Assembly: GCA_002424645.1 (NCBI GenBank)
Contig: DIKU01000082.1
Span: 1-22,582, forward strand
Direction: 5' to 3'
DNA from: Pelobacter sp. UBA5610
Lineage (GTDB): Bacteria; Desulfobacterota; Desulfuromonadia; Desulfuromonadales; Syntrophotaleaceae
Length of the DNA: 22,582 nucleotides
Part shown: in pieces, positions 1-7,245 of the stretch
Position numbering within the stretch: the first letter of the stretch is position 1
Layout: every line of letters begins with the position of its first letter
Program-made: the position numbers and the translations under genes
The notes under the pieces: generated by a model
The model's database searches: none
What the model was told of the DNA's origin: nothing
What the model saw: the letters and a program-made list of their open reading frames with translations, nothing else

Positions 1-906
1 CGGGTGCATAAGGGGCAGGTGCTGGCCGAGCTGGACCTGGAATTGTTTGAAAGCGCCGAAGCCGAAGCCAAAGCCGCCGTGATGGGCTCGGAAGCGCTCT
101 ATCGGCAGGCATTGTCGGAATTCCGCCGCAACCAACCGCTGCATGAACAGGGGCACCTCTCCGACCAGGAGTTCCTTGAGTATCGGACTTCGCTGGCAAC
201 CACCCGGGCCAATCTGCAATCCAGCAAGGCGGCTCTGGCCAAGGCGCAGACCAACCTGCGCAAGGCGCATATCTTGTCACCCATCGATGGCACTGTTATC
301 GAGCGGGAGATCGAAGTGGGGCAGACTGTCGCTGCAAGCTACAGTACGCCGACACTGTTTGTCCTGGCCGAAGATCTGGCTCGCATGGAAATTGAAGCCG
401 ATGTGGACGAAAGCGATATCGGTCAGATTCGCCAGGGGCAGAAAGTGCGTTTTACCGTTCAGGCCTATCCCGATCAGGTTTTTGATGGTCAGGTCGCGCA
501 GATTCGACTTAATCCTACCGAGGAGTCTAATGTCGTCACCTATACGGTGGTGGTGGAGGCTGATAATCAGGGTGGGAAACTCCTGCCGGGCATGACAGCT
601 ACCGCCGATTTTGTGGTTGAGCAGGTCGATAACGCCCTGCTGGTTTCCAACGCCGCGCTTCAGTATGCCGCACGTAAGGCGCCTGTCGATGATGGCGCGG
701 CGGTTGTCGTCCTTGACAGCGACGGGCGTACGCGGCGGGTAGCCGTGGTGGCCGGTCTGTCGGATGGGATCCATACGGCTGTGAGCGCGCAAGAGCTTGG
801 GGCAGGGGTGACTGTGGTGACGGGTGAGACGGCCCCGGAGCAGGCGGCAGGCGGCAGTCTGTTTTCCAGGATGATGCCAAGACCGCCGGGTGGCGGCAAG
901 CCTTGA
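1..906 (+). CDS. macA: MacA-like efflux periplasmic adaptor (HlyD family), 5' truncated
   Basis: The reading frame is open from base 1, so the true start and the N-terminal membrane anchor lie before the window. The visible 301 residues begin in a lipoyl/barrel-sandwich half (VHKGQVLAELD), run through a predicted alpha-helical hairpin (about residues 15-90), return to the second lipoyl half (SPIDGTVIEREIEVGQ, about 93-108), then beta-barrel and membrane-proximal domains. This order is that of MacA/HlyD adaptors, which link an inner-membrane ABC transporter to a TolC-type outer-membrane channel in the periplasm. An ABC ATPase follows 12 bases after the stop and a MacB-type permease after that, which supports a MacAB-type exporter. 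The substrate (macrolide, peptide, lipid or siderophore) cannot be read from sequence. The C-terminus ends in a short Gly/Pro-rich tail. Confidence 0.88.
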   Translation, partial: RVHKGQVLAELDLELFESAEAEAKAAVMGSEALYRQALSEFRRNQPLHEQGHLSDQEFLEYRTSLATTRANLQSSKAALAKAQTNLRKAHILSPIDGTVIEREIEVGQTVAASYSTPTLFVLAEDLARMEIEADVDESDIGQIRQGQKVRFTVQAYPDQVFDGQVAQIRLNPTEESNVVTYTVVVEADNQGGKLLPGMTATADFVVEQVDNALLVSNAALQYAARKAPVDDGAAVVVLDSDGRTRRVAVVAGLSDGIHTAVSAQELGAGVTVVTGETAPEQAAGGSLFSRMMPRPPGGGKP

Positions 907-918
907 GGGTGGCTGATT

Positions 919-1656
919 ATGAAACCGATTCAACTTGAACGTATTTGCAAGACCTTTTATCTGGGCGATACCCGGGTCAAGGCGCTGGATAATGTTGACC
1001 TTGGTATCGACAGGGGGGAGTTCGTCGCCGTTATTGGGGCTTCCGGTTCAGGCAAGTCGACCCTCATGAATGTCGTCGGCTGTCTCGACCAGGCCGACAG
1101 CGGCACGTATCTGCTGGAAGGGCAGTCGGTGCGTGATTTGAATCGCCGCCGGTTGGCGGATATCCGCAATCAGCGCATCGGCTTCGTTTTTCAGGGGTTC
1201 AACCTGCTGGCGCGCACCACGGCGTTGGAAAATGTCCTGTTGCCCTTGCTGTATTACCGCGGCAGTATGCCTTCCGCGCAGGCGCACCGTCGGGCGGTTG
1301 ATGCGCTGCAGCGAGTGGGGCTGGCGGACCGCATGCACCATGAACCCAATCAATTGTCCGGTGGGCAGCAGCAGCGGGTGGCCATTGCGCGGGCGTTGGT
1401 CAACGATCCGGCTATTATTCTGGCCGACGAGCCCACCGGCAATCTTGACAGTCGCACAACCCTGGATGTGCTGGCGCTTTTTCAGGAACTCAATGACAGC
1501 GGTATTACTATTGTGCTGGTGACCCATGAATCCGATGTAGCGGAACACGCCCGGCGCGTGATCGAGATGCAGGATGGCACCATTCGTAAGGACTTTCAGG
1601 TGGAAAACCGCCGGCGCGCTCACGCGCCGGTTATGGCCGGGGGCCGTTTACCATGA
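919..1656 (+). CDS. MacB-type ABC transporter ATP-binding protein
   Basis: A 245-residue cytoplasmic ATPase that powers the adjacent permease. All ABC motifs are intact: Walker A GASGSGKST (40-48), Q-loop Gln92, signature LSGGQ (146-150), Walker B ILADEP (167-172) with catalytic Glu171, and H-loop His203. The sequence around the signature (LSGGQQQRVAIARAL) and TGNLDS is typical of the LolD/MacB/FtsE subfamily. In E. coli, MacB fuses this domain to the permease; here the two are separate chains, as in many deltaproteobacteria. The ATG lies 9 bases after a GAGGG element that overlaps the end of the adaptor gene. Its stop overlaps the permease start in an ATGA, so the two should be translationally coupled. 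The last ~20 residues are Arg/Ala-rich and outside the conserved core. Confidence 0.93.
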   Translation: MKPIQLERICKTFYLGDTRVKALDNVDLGIDRGEFVAVIGASGSGKSTLMNVVGCLDQADSGTYLLEGQSVRDLNRRRLADIRNQRIGFVFQGFNLLARTTALENVLLPLLYYRGSMPSAQAHRRAVDALQRVGLADRMHHEPNQLSGGQQQRVAIARALVNDPAIILADEPTGNLDSRTTLDVLALFQELNDSGITIVLVTHESDVAEHARRVIEMQDGTIRKDFQVENRRRAHAPVMAGGRLP

Positions 1657-2870
1657 AGTGGCAGAAACTGATTGTCGTGGCTTTGCGCAGTATCACCCGA
1701 AATCGCATGCGCAGTCTTTTGACCATGCTCGGTATTATCATAGGTGTGGCGTCGGTTATCGCGCTGGTGGCCCTGGGTGAGGGGTCGCAGGCGGATATTA
1801 CATCTGAAATCGATTCCATGGGGACCAACCTTATTATCGTGGTACCCGAAAGCGCAGACAGCCACGGGGTGCGGGGGGCGGCCGGCTCCTCCACCAGCCT
1901 GTCGCTTGACGACGCCGAGGCTATTGAGCAGCAGGTGGCGGCGGTGGCCAATGTGTCCGCGGAAATTCGTTTATCCGAGCAGGTGGTGGCTGGCAACAGC
2001 AACTGGAATACTTCGGTTCAGGGCGTCAGTGAGTCGTTCCTTGCAATCCGGAACTACGAGGTGGTGCAGGGCACATTCTTTTCCCGGAGAGACGTCAAGG
2101 CCAAGGCCAAGCTTGCGGTGCTTGGACAGACCGTGGTGGACGAATTGTTCGCAGGAAAAAATCCCGTCGGCAGCCGCATTCGGATTCGCAACGTTCCCTT
2201 TCAGGTGATCGGAGTGCTGGGAGAAAAGGGGCAGAACGGCATGGGAACCGATCAGGACGATGTTATCCTGGTGCCGGCACCGACTGCTTTGTATCGTCTG
2301 TCCGACGGGAAAACGGTGCGGGGGATCCTGGTCAGTGCAACCGACCCAACAAAAATCGACGAGGCCAAGGTGGAGGTTGCGGCGGTGTTGCGCAAAACGC
2401 ATCGCTTGCGCGACAATCAGGAAAATGATTTTTCGTTGCGTGACCAGTCCGAGATTACCGACATGGCATCTCAGGTCACCGGTACCCTGACATTGCTGTT
2501 GGGTGCCATCGCCGGGGTGTCGCTGATGGTTGGTGGCATCGGTGTCATGAATATCATGCTGGTCTCGGTTACAGAGCGTACGCGTGAAATCGGCATTCGG
2601 CTGGCTATCGGGGCGCGTAGCGGCGATATCCTGTTGCAGTTTCTCATTGAGGCGGTGATTCTGTGTCTGTGCGGCGGGGTGATCGGCATCATGGCCGGGC
2701 TCGGAACCGCTTTTGTCATGGGCGAGGTGATGGGGACCGGCGTCGTGGTCAATCCATCGGTTATTCTCTTAAGCGTCGGCTTTACCTTGGCGGTAGGCGT
2801 GTTCTTTGGTTTTTATCCGGCGCGCAAAGCTGCGAATTTGAATCCTATAGAAGCTTTGCGCTACGAATGA
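1653..2870 (+). CDS. macB: MacB/FtsX-family ABC transporter permease
   Basis: A 405-residue inner-membrane permease. It has one N-terminal transmembrane helix (about 18-42, LLTMLGIIIGVASVIALVAL), a large periplasmic domain (about 45-270, MacB periplasmic core fold expected), then three C-terminal helices (about 275-300, 325-350, 365-390). The motif ERTREIGIRLAIGA in the loop after TM2 and the ending PARKAANLNPIEALRYE are hallmarks of the FtsX/MacB family. The family works as a mechanotransmitter that drives periplasmic substrates through the adaptor and TolC-like duct rather than as a classical membrane channel. It starts inside the ATPase stop codon (ATGA overlap) and is the last gene of the three-gene unit. 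No TolC homologue is visible in the window, so the outer-membrane partner is presumably encoded elsewhere or upstream. Confidence 0.92.
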   Translation: MKWQKLIVVALRSITRNRMRSLLTMLGIIIGVASVIALVALGEGSQADITSEIDSMGTNLIIVVPESADSHGVRGAAGSSTSLSLDDAEAIEQQVAAVANVSAEIRLSEQVVAGNSNWNTSVQGVSESFLAIRNYEVVQGTFFSRRDVKAKAKLAVLGQTVVDELFAGKNPVGSRIRIRNVPFQVIGVLGEKGQNGMGTDQDDVILVPAPTALYRLSDGKTVRGILVSATDPTKIDEAKVEVAAVLRKTHRLRDNQENDFSLRDQSEITDMASQVTGTLTLLLGAIAGVSLMVGGIGVMNIMLVSVTERTREIGIRLAIGARSGDILLQFLIEAVILCLCGGVIGIMAGLGTAFVMGEVMGTGVVVNPSVILLSVGFTLAVGVFFGFYPARKAANLNPIEALRYE

Positions 2871-3261
2871 CGCGATTTTGCGTGGTGTTAAGATAATGCT
2901 TGCAATTCTGTTGTGGATCTTGTATTTTGACAAGTTCGCGCAAATGCCCTTGGCGGATTTATTTCGCCAGACCTGTTTAACACAGATGGCCTTACCCCGT
3001 TTTATCGTTCTCTAACCCTCCCTGCCTTCAGTTTCCCTGAAGAAGCGTGCAGCATATCAGGTTGGCGACGATGCGTTAATGCCCGACCTGCGCATACTCA
3101 GGCACCTTTTATGTGTCGGGAACAGCTGTTTGTTCCTGCGGCCTGCATGTTTTTAACTTCAGAATGCATACGTGTACCCTCGGCTTGCCGCGCTCCAGGA
3201 GAAAAAACGCTTTCCTGGTGGGTGGCTGGTTGCGGCTGGAACACGTGCAGTGGAAACCACG
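2871..3261. other. 391-base gap; probable leader of the helicase gene
   Basis: I see no credible gene here. The gap separates macB from the helicase start chosen below. It contains a small hairpin CTTCAG-TTTCC-CTGAAG (3026-3042) and a longer imperfect one in which CCCGAC-CTG (3082-3090) pairs with CAG (3099-3101) and GTCGGG (3115-3120). Neither is followed by a T-run, so they are not intrinsic terminators. A TTGACA at 2927-2932 has no acceptable -10 at normal spacing. The simplest reading is a long, structured 5' untranslated region for the helicase. Confidence 0.4.
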
Positions 3262-4569
3262 ATGAATTTTTCACAGTTTGATCTTGATCCCCAGATTCTC
3301 AAAGCCATCGCCGATTGCGGCTATGATGTCCCGACCCCTATTCAGATTCAGGCCGTGCCGGAGGCTCTGGCCGGTCGTGACGTTCTCGCCAGCGCCGGTA
3401 CCGGTACCGGTAAGACCGCAGCCTTCATGCTTCCGGCTTTACATCGTCTGGCCACTAAAAGTTCCGGGCGTAAAGGCGCTCCGAGGGTGTTGGTGTTGGC
3501 CCCGACCCGCGAACTCGCCGGCCAGGTCATGGACGCGGCGCGTACCTACGGTAAGTATCTGCCGCTGAAAACCGCCGTGTTGCTTGGTGGCGTCCCGTAT
3601 CGCGAACAATTTCGTGCCCTGAACAAGCCTCTTGACCTTGTGGTGGCTACCCCCGGGCGTTTGCTCGATCACCTGGACCGCCGAAGTATCGATCTGTCTT
3701 GTCTGGAGCTGTTGATTCTGGATGAGGCTGACCGCATGCTGGACATGGGGTTCAAGGACGATGTCGATAAGGTCTGCTCCTTGGCTCCGCGTCAACGCCA
3801 GACCATGATGTTTACTGCGACTCTGGGCGCTGCCATGCAGAAGCTTTCCCTGCAGTTGCTCAACCAGCCGGTACGTATCGATATCGCTGCACCCAAAAAT
3901 GTTTCGAGTCATATCGAGCAATGTCTGCATGTGGCCGATAACAGAAACCATAAGGATAGGCTTTTGCAGCACTTGCTGAAGGATCCAAGTATTTCCCAGG
4001 CGATTATCTTTTCCGCCACCAAGCGCGATGCGGATAGTCTGGCCAGGGATTTGACTGAGCAGGGGTATCGCGCAGCGGCCTTGCACGGTGACATGAATCA
4101 GGGGGCGCGTAACCGCACCGTCCGCGACTTGCGCCGGGGGCAGATCCGGGTGCTGGTTGCTACGGACGTCGCGGCCCGTGGACTCGATGTGGCTGGTATC
4201 AGTCATGTGTTCAACTACGATCTGCCCAAGTTTGCCGAAGACTACGTGCATCGCATCGGTCGGACCGGGCGGGCCGGGGCTACGGGTGTGGCGATTTCTT
4301 TTGCTTCGGGTGCCGAATTGGATGCCTTGCGCCGCATTCAGCGTTTTATCGGTCGGGATCTGCCCCGTCAGGAAATACCCGGCCTTGAGCCTCTTCGTAC
4401 CTTGGAAGCTTCTGCGGGCGGGGCGCGTCAGCGTCCCCGGGGTGGCGGCCCCGGGCGTTCCGGAAAAAGCCCCGGTAAGTATGGCGCAGCGCGCAAGGAG
4501 CGATATGAGGGTGCCTCTGAGCGTTCCCGTACCCGCCCGGCAGCTAATGGCCGCCATGATCGGGTGTAA
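3262..4569 (+). CDS. rhlE: DEAD-box ATP-dependent RNA helicase, RhlE-like
   Basis: A 435-residue cytoplasmic RNA helicase that unwinds short RNA duplexes in ribosome assembly or mRNA decay. Motifs in order: Q-motif region (F6, TPIQIQ 25-30), motif I ASAGTGTGKT (43-52), Ia PTREL (81-85), Ib TPGR (130-133), II DEAD (154-157), III TAT (185-187, usually SAT), IV IIFSAT, V DVAARGLD, and VI HRIGRTGR (from His330). A basic Gly/Arg/Pro-rich tail of about 60 residues follows the helicase core, as in RhlE proteins that use such tails to grip RNA. I chose the ATG at 3262 because MNFSQFDLDPQILKAI aligns with the family N-terminus. An in-frame GTG at 3172 would add 30 residues unlike the family. The Shine-Dalgarno element at this ATG is weak. 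The gene stands alone, with a terminator shortly after it. Confidence 0.92.
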   Translation: MNFSQFDLDPQILKAIADCGYDVPTPIQIQAVPEALAGRDVLASAGTGTGKTAAFMLPALHRLATKSSGRKGAPRVLVLAPTRELAGQVMDAARTYGKYLPLKTAVLLGGVPYREQFRALNKPLDLVVATPGRLLDHLDRRSIDLSCLELLILDEADRMLDMGFKDDVDKVCSLAPRQRQTMMFTATLGAAMQKLSLQLLNQPVRIDIAAPKNVSSHIEQCLHVADNRNHKDRLLQHLLKDPSISQAIIFSATKRDADSLARDLTEQGYRAAALHGDMNQGARNRTVRDLRRGQIRVLVATDVAARGLDVAGISHVFNYDLPKFAEDYVHRIGRTGRAGATGVAISFASGAELDALRRIQRFIGRDLPRQEIPGLEPLRTLEASAGGARQRPRGGGPGRSGKSPGKYGAARKERYEGASERSRTRPAANGRHDRV

Positions 4570-4637
4570 AATTCTTTCCACCCACTGTCTGATGTAGGCC
4601 TGTATTTGGCTTTTGGACGTGGTATGTGTCTGATTTT

Positions 4638-4674
4638 GACCGCATTTCCTTATTGGATGTGCGGTCTTTTTTTT
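4638..4674 (+). terminator. Rho-independent terminator after the helicase gene
   Basis: The stem GACCGCA (4638-4644) pairs with TGCGGTC (4660-4666) around a 15-base loop and is followed directly by eight T residues. It ends transcription of the helicase gene before the Hsp20 gene. Confidence 0.85.
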
Positions 4675-4845
4675 GTTTTGGGGAAGATTCGGAGCGTTGT
4701 GGAGTGTATTAAAAATGCTAATCTTTTTATAGGTAATCGGAGTTTTCCGTGTAAAACGAAAAGGAGTGAAGGGTGGGCGCAGGGCATTTTCGCATCAGAA
4801 AATACCTTGTGAAATTAACATTCTGGTCCCTTGTGGGAGGTGCTC

Positions 4846-5340
4846 ATGGGAAAGAAAGACAAGAAACATGAAGACAAGGATATTTTGATTCCTGAAAAGG
4901 CAGAGTTGGTTTCTCCGTTTGAAGAAATGGAGCGCTGGTTTGGGGATTTCATGAGTCGGCCATTTTTCCCCCCGATGTGGGCACCGCGGTTTCACTTTCC
5001 GCAAATGCAGGCGCTTTCTCCTTCCATAGATGTCTATGAGGAGTCGGACGCGGTCGTGGTCAAGGCGGAATTGCCCGGAATTGGCAAAGAAAATGTTGAG
5101 GTTAATATCTCCGATAACGTAGTGACTATCTCCGGTGAGAAAAAATCGCAAGAAAAGGTCGAGCGCAAAGATTATCACCTTGTCGAGAGAACCTACGGGA
5201 GTTTTTCACGTTCGGTCCGGTTGCCAGGTGAAGTTGTGTCTGATCAGGCCAAGGCGACCTTTGAAAATGGCGTGCTCGAAGTGCGCATTCCCAAGACGGA
5301 GGCGGCCAAGCAGAAGAAACGTAAAATCGAGATCGAATAA
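4846..5340 (+). CDS. Small heat-shock protein, Hsp20/alpha-crystallin family
   Basis: A 164-residue ATP-independent holdase chaperone that binds unfolding proteins in the cytoplasm and forms large oligomers. The N-terminal arm (about 1-55) is Lys-rich, then Phe/Pro/Met-rich (FMSRPFFPPMW). The alpha-crystallin domain runs from about SIDVYEESDAVVVKAELPG (58 onward) through GSFSRSVRLP and ATFENGVLEVRIPK. The C-terminus carries an I-x-I motif (KIEIE) that docks neighbouring dimers. The ATG at 4846 is preceded by a strong GGGAGGTG ribosome-binding site at 4835-4842; an upstream in-frame TTG would swallow that site, so I reject it. The gene is monocistronic, with terminators on both sides. I looked for a heat-shock sigma promoter upstream but saw none I could defend. 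Confidence 0.94.
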   Translation: MGKKDKKHEDKDILIPEKAELVSPFEEMERWFGDFMSRPFFPPMWAPRFHFPQMQALSPSIDVYEESDAVVVKAELPGIGKENVEVNISDNVVTISGEKKSQEKVERKDYHLVERTYGSFSRSVRLPGEVVSDQAKATFENGVLEVRIPKTEAAKQKKRKIEIE

Positions 5341-5358
5341 TGTTTTTGACGTGATGCA

Positions 5359-5393
5359 ACACAAAAAGGCCGGTGGTTCCGGCCTTTTTGTGT
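5359..5393. terminator. Strong, near-symmetric terminator after the Hsp20 gene
   Basis: A perfect 15-base-pair stem, ACACAAAAAGGCCGG (5359-5373) with CCGGCCTTTTTGTGT (5379-5393), around a five-base loop. The GC core flanked by A5 and T5 lets it work in both directions. Confidence 0.9.
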
Positions 5394-5527
5394 AATGTCT
5401 GTGACGATGCTCGGAGCTGGGTGGGCAAGGTCGCGTATGGGACCTCCGGTGAGGTTAAAAATGCAGAGTGATGTCGGGTTTGACGATGGTTTCTTCCGTG
5501 TGAGGATATGAAAAAGAATTTTAATGG

Positions 5528-5556
5528 TTGATCGGAGTGTTTTCTAATGTTATTAA
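5528..5556 (+). promoter_or_regulatory. Candidate sigma-70 promoter for the CD225/DUF2752 pair
   Basis: TTGATC (5528-5533), a 17-base spacer, then TATTAA (5551-5556). Each hexamer matches four of six consensus bases and the surroundings are AT-rich. The predicted transcript would start near 5563, about 36 bases before the first ATG. Confidence 0.42.
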
Positions 5557-5598
5557 GCTAGTGTGTGATGGCTTTTTAAGTGTGAGGGAGGGGTTCTT

Positions 5599-5973
5599 AT
5601 GACGGAAGAAAACAGCAGCGGAAAATTTTGTACGGAATGCGGTAAGGAGATTCACGCCAAAGCAGAAATCTGTCCTCATTGTGGAGTTCGTCAGGCGCTG
5701 CAGGGCGTTGGTTCGGCCGCGGTGGGTACTTCGATCTCCAATTATCTGGTTCCGGCTATCCTTGTGACCCTGTTTTGTTGTCTGCCTTTTGGAATTGTTT
5801 CTATTGTTTATGCAGCTCAGGTCAATAGCAAGGAGCAAGGCGGAGATTATCAGGGGGCACTGCAGGCCTCGCGTTTGGCTAAAAGGTGGGTGTGGGCGAG
5901 TTTCTGGTCTGGTATGGTGATCTTTTTGTTTTATGTTGGAATCATGGTAACTGCTGCCATTTTGGGATCTTGA
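5599..5973 (+). CDS. Zinc-ribbon plus CD225/dispanin membrane protein
   Basis: A 124-residue protein that starts with a rubredoxin-like zinc ribbon, two CxxC knuckles at Cys11/Cys14 (FCTECG) and Cys25/Cys28 (ICPHCG). A CD225/dispanin domain follows, with one hydrophobic segment at about 48-73 (LVPAILVTLFCCLPFGIVSIVY), the typical AAQVNSKEQGGDYQGALQASRLAKRW loop in shortened form, and a second hydrophobic segment at about 98-121. The family is named after interferon-induced transmembrane proteins. Bacterial members are widespread and mostly of unknown function, and the loop is thought to face the cytoplasm. The start has a good AGGGAGGGG site at 5584-5592. A DUF2752 gene follows nine bases after the stop, a pairing I recall from other genomes. 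No enzymatic residues are evident; a membrane-shaping or adaptor role is speculation. Confidence 0.85.
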   Translation: MTEENSSGKFCTECGKEIHAKAEICPHCGVRQALQGVGSAAVGTSISNYLVPAILVTLFCCLPFGIVSIVYAAQVNSKEQGGDYQGALQASRLAKRWVWASFWSGMVIFLFYVGIMVTAAILGS

Positions 5974-5982
5974 GGTTGCCTT

Positions 5983-6444
5983 GTGGGGCAGGGTATGGCT
6001 TGTCTGATCGCGCTTCCGAGGTGGCGGGTTTATTTTGGTCGCCTGGTGGCCAGCCGTCATGGTGTGCTTTTTCTCGGCGCGGTGCTGGTTTCCGTTTTGT
6101 TGGTGAAATATAATCCGGTAGAAAGCCGCTGGTTTCCACCGTGCCCGTTTAAATATTTGACCGGATGGTATTGCCCGGGGTGCGGCTCGACCCGGGCCTT
6201 GCACCATTTATTGCACGGACGGCTTACTGCGGCTTTTGGGTATAATCCCTTGATGGTTTCGAGTGTTCCGTTTCTTCTCGTTAATGCCGTGGGCCGGATA
6301 CTGCCTGCGAATAAGGGGCGGCTTTTTGATGAAAGAGGCTTTTCTCCTGTTGTAATTGTATCTATTCTGGTTTGTGTCGTTTTGTTCGGAGCGCTGCGCA
6401 ACCTGCCAATGTTCCCTTTCAGCTTTTTGGCTCCCCGTGGCTGA
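5983..6444 (+). CDS. DUF2752 membrane protein
   Basis: A 153-residue predicted inner-membrane protein with the DUF2752 signature: FPPCPFKYLTGWYCPGCG (51-68) followed by TRALHHLLHG (70-79) and the NPL motif (88-90). Hydrophobic segments lie at about 27-42, 89-105 and 122-138. The conserved Cys54, Cys64 and Cys67 with nearby His residues suggest a metal or redox site at the membrane surface, but the family's function is not established. I kept the GTG start because GAGG (5972-5975) sits seven bases before it; an ATG at 5995 with GGGGCAGGG upstream would give a protein four residues shorter. It is almost certainly co-transcribed with the zinc-ribbon/CD225 gene. Confidence 0.83.
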   Translation: MGQGMACLIALPRWRVYFGRLVASRHGVLFLGAVLVSVLLVKYNPVESRWFPPCPFKYLTGWYCPGCGSTRALHHLLHGRLTAAFGYNPLMVSSVPFLLVNAVGRILPANKGRLFDERGFSPVVIVSILVCVVLFGALRNLPMFPFSFLAPRG

Positions 6445-6788
6445 TGGTCGAGAGGGTTTTTGCTGATTTTTGGAAAAATACTGGCCTGTGCAAGGGTGTG
6501 CTTGTTCGAATTCTGGCGAGTTTGGCAGGCTTGACAGGGTGTTTGCGGTTTCCAGGTTGGCATAGGCAGGAATTTTCAGAGTAGAAAAAAATACCCCTTG
6601 CCTTTTGTTGGAAACTTGTGATAGAAGGAGACAACTTAAGTAAGTTTGTGTAGATTTGCAAGTCGAGCAGATTGGTCGTCAGTCGATTTTGAGCCGCACG
6701 GACCTTTTTGGGAGTGGGGCTTTTTACTTAAGGACAACGCAAATCCTGCACAACCAAAAACGCCCCCGCGGGGGAAAGAGGAAGAAAA
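6445..6788. other. 344-base gap; candidate long leader of the cold-shock gene
   Basis: No credible gene on either strand; reading frames that cross this stretch run straight through the csp gene in wrong frames. The 3' half probably belongs to the csp transcript. A self-complementary run CCCCCGCGGGGG lies at 6763-6774, three bases before the ribosome-binding site. An AAGGAG element at 6625-6630 is not followed by a usable start codon. Confidence 0.4.
6598..6627 (+). promoter_or_regulatory. Weak candidate promoter for the cold-shock gene
   Basis: TTGCCT (6598-6603), an 18-base spacer, then TAGAAG (6622-6627), each four of six to consensus. It would place the transcript start near 6634 and give a leader of about 155 bases, similar in size to the regulatory leader of E. 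coli cspA. The match is modest and could be chance. Confidence 0.28.
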
Positions 6789-6989
6789 ATGGCAGAAGGT
6801 ACTGTTAAGTGGTTCAATGACGCAAAAGGTTTTGGTTTTATCGAGCAGGACAATGGCCCCGATGTATTCGTACATTTCTCGGCCATCCAGGGTGACGGTT
6901 TCAAATCCCTGGCTGAAGGCGACCGGGTCAGCTTTGATGTTGTCCAGGGCCAGAAGGGTCCCCAGTCGGCCAACGTACGGAAGATCTAA
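6789..6989 (+). CDS. Cold-shock protein, CspA family
   Basis: A 66-residue single-domain cold-shock protein that binds single-stranded RNA or DNA and melts RNA structure in the cytoplasm. The whole chain is one OB fold: TVKWFNDAKGFGFI (5-18) contains RNP1 (KGFGFI), VFVHFSAI contains RNP2, and the ending GPQSANVRKI closes the barrel. The length is exactly that of the family. The ATG follows GAGGAAG at 6778-6784. The long structured leader and the strong terminator after the gene give the layout of a monocistronic, post-transcriptionally regulated csp. Whether it is cold-induced cannot be told from the protein, since many paralogues are constitutive. Confidence 0.96.
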   Translation: MAEGTVKWFNDAKGFGFIEQDNGPDVFVHFSAIQGDGFKSLAEGDRVSFDVVQGQKGPQSANVRKI

Positions 6990-7064
6990 TTCCGTATCAG
7001 ATTTGTAAAACAAGATTGCTGTTGCCTGCAGACGAGTGAGTCAACCTCGTAGGTAGTGATTTGG

Positions 7065-7102
7065 AAAAGGGTTCGCGGTTTTTTAACCGCGAACCCTTTT
7101 TT
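7065..7102 (+). terminator. Strong Rho-independent terminator after the cold-shock gene
   Basis: A perfect 16-base-pair stem, AAAAGGGTTCGCGGTT (7065-7080) with AACCGCGAACCCTTTT (7085-7100), with a TTTT loop and a T-run of six. The flanking A4 would also let it act on the minus strand. Confidence 0.92.
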
Positions 7103-7199
7103 CGTATGGAATAGTCGCTGTCGTTATTGGTTGATCCCGGCAGGTTGCGTTCCGCAGGAAGAAAGACTGATCCAGGGTTTGGTGTGGGCGGCTCTTAAA

Positions 7200-7224
7200 G
7201 AAAGGGGGCTGTTCGCCCCCTTTC
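7200..7224 (-). terminator. Terminator of the small minus-strand gene
   Basis: A ten-base-pair stem, GAAAGGGGGC (7200-7209) with GCCCCCTTTC (7215-7224), and a five-base loop. Read on the minus strand it is followed by TTTAAG and lies 21 bases beyond the stop of the 77-residue gene. It may also act weakly on the plus strand. Confidence 0.7.
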
Positions 7225-7245
7225 ATTCAGGCTGTTCTTGAGAGG

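Noticed and set aside
2927..2955. TTGACA as a helicase promoter
   Set aside because: At 16-18 base spacing the -10 position is GC-rich and has no TATAAT-like hexamer.
3439..4581. A 380-residue minus-strand frame opposite the helicase
   Set aside because: Same codon-register shadow effect; no domain seen, and the helicase motifs define the real strand.
4606..4812. A 68-residue frame between the helicase and Hsp20 genes
   Set aside because: It reads straight through the helicase terminator and its T-run and has no ribosome-binding site or family features.
6636..7013. Long open frames on both strands across the cold-shock gene and its leader
   Set aside because: Both are off-frame readings of the csp gene. 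Neither has a ribosome-binding site and the predicted products resemble nothing.
7056..7241. A 61-residue frame after the cold-shock gene
   Set aside because: It covers the csp terminator and the minus-strand terminator; coding sequence there is implausible.
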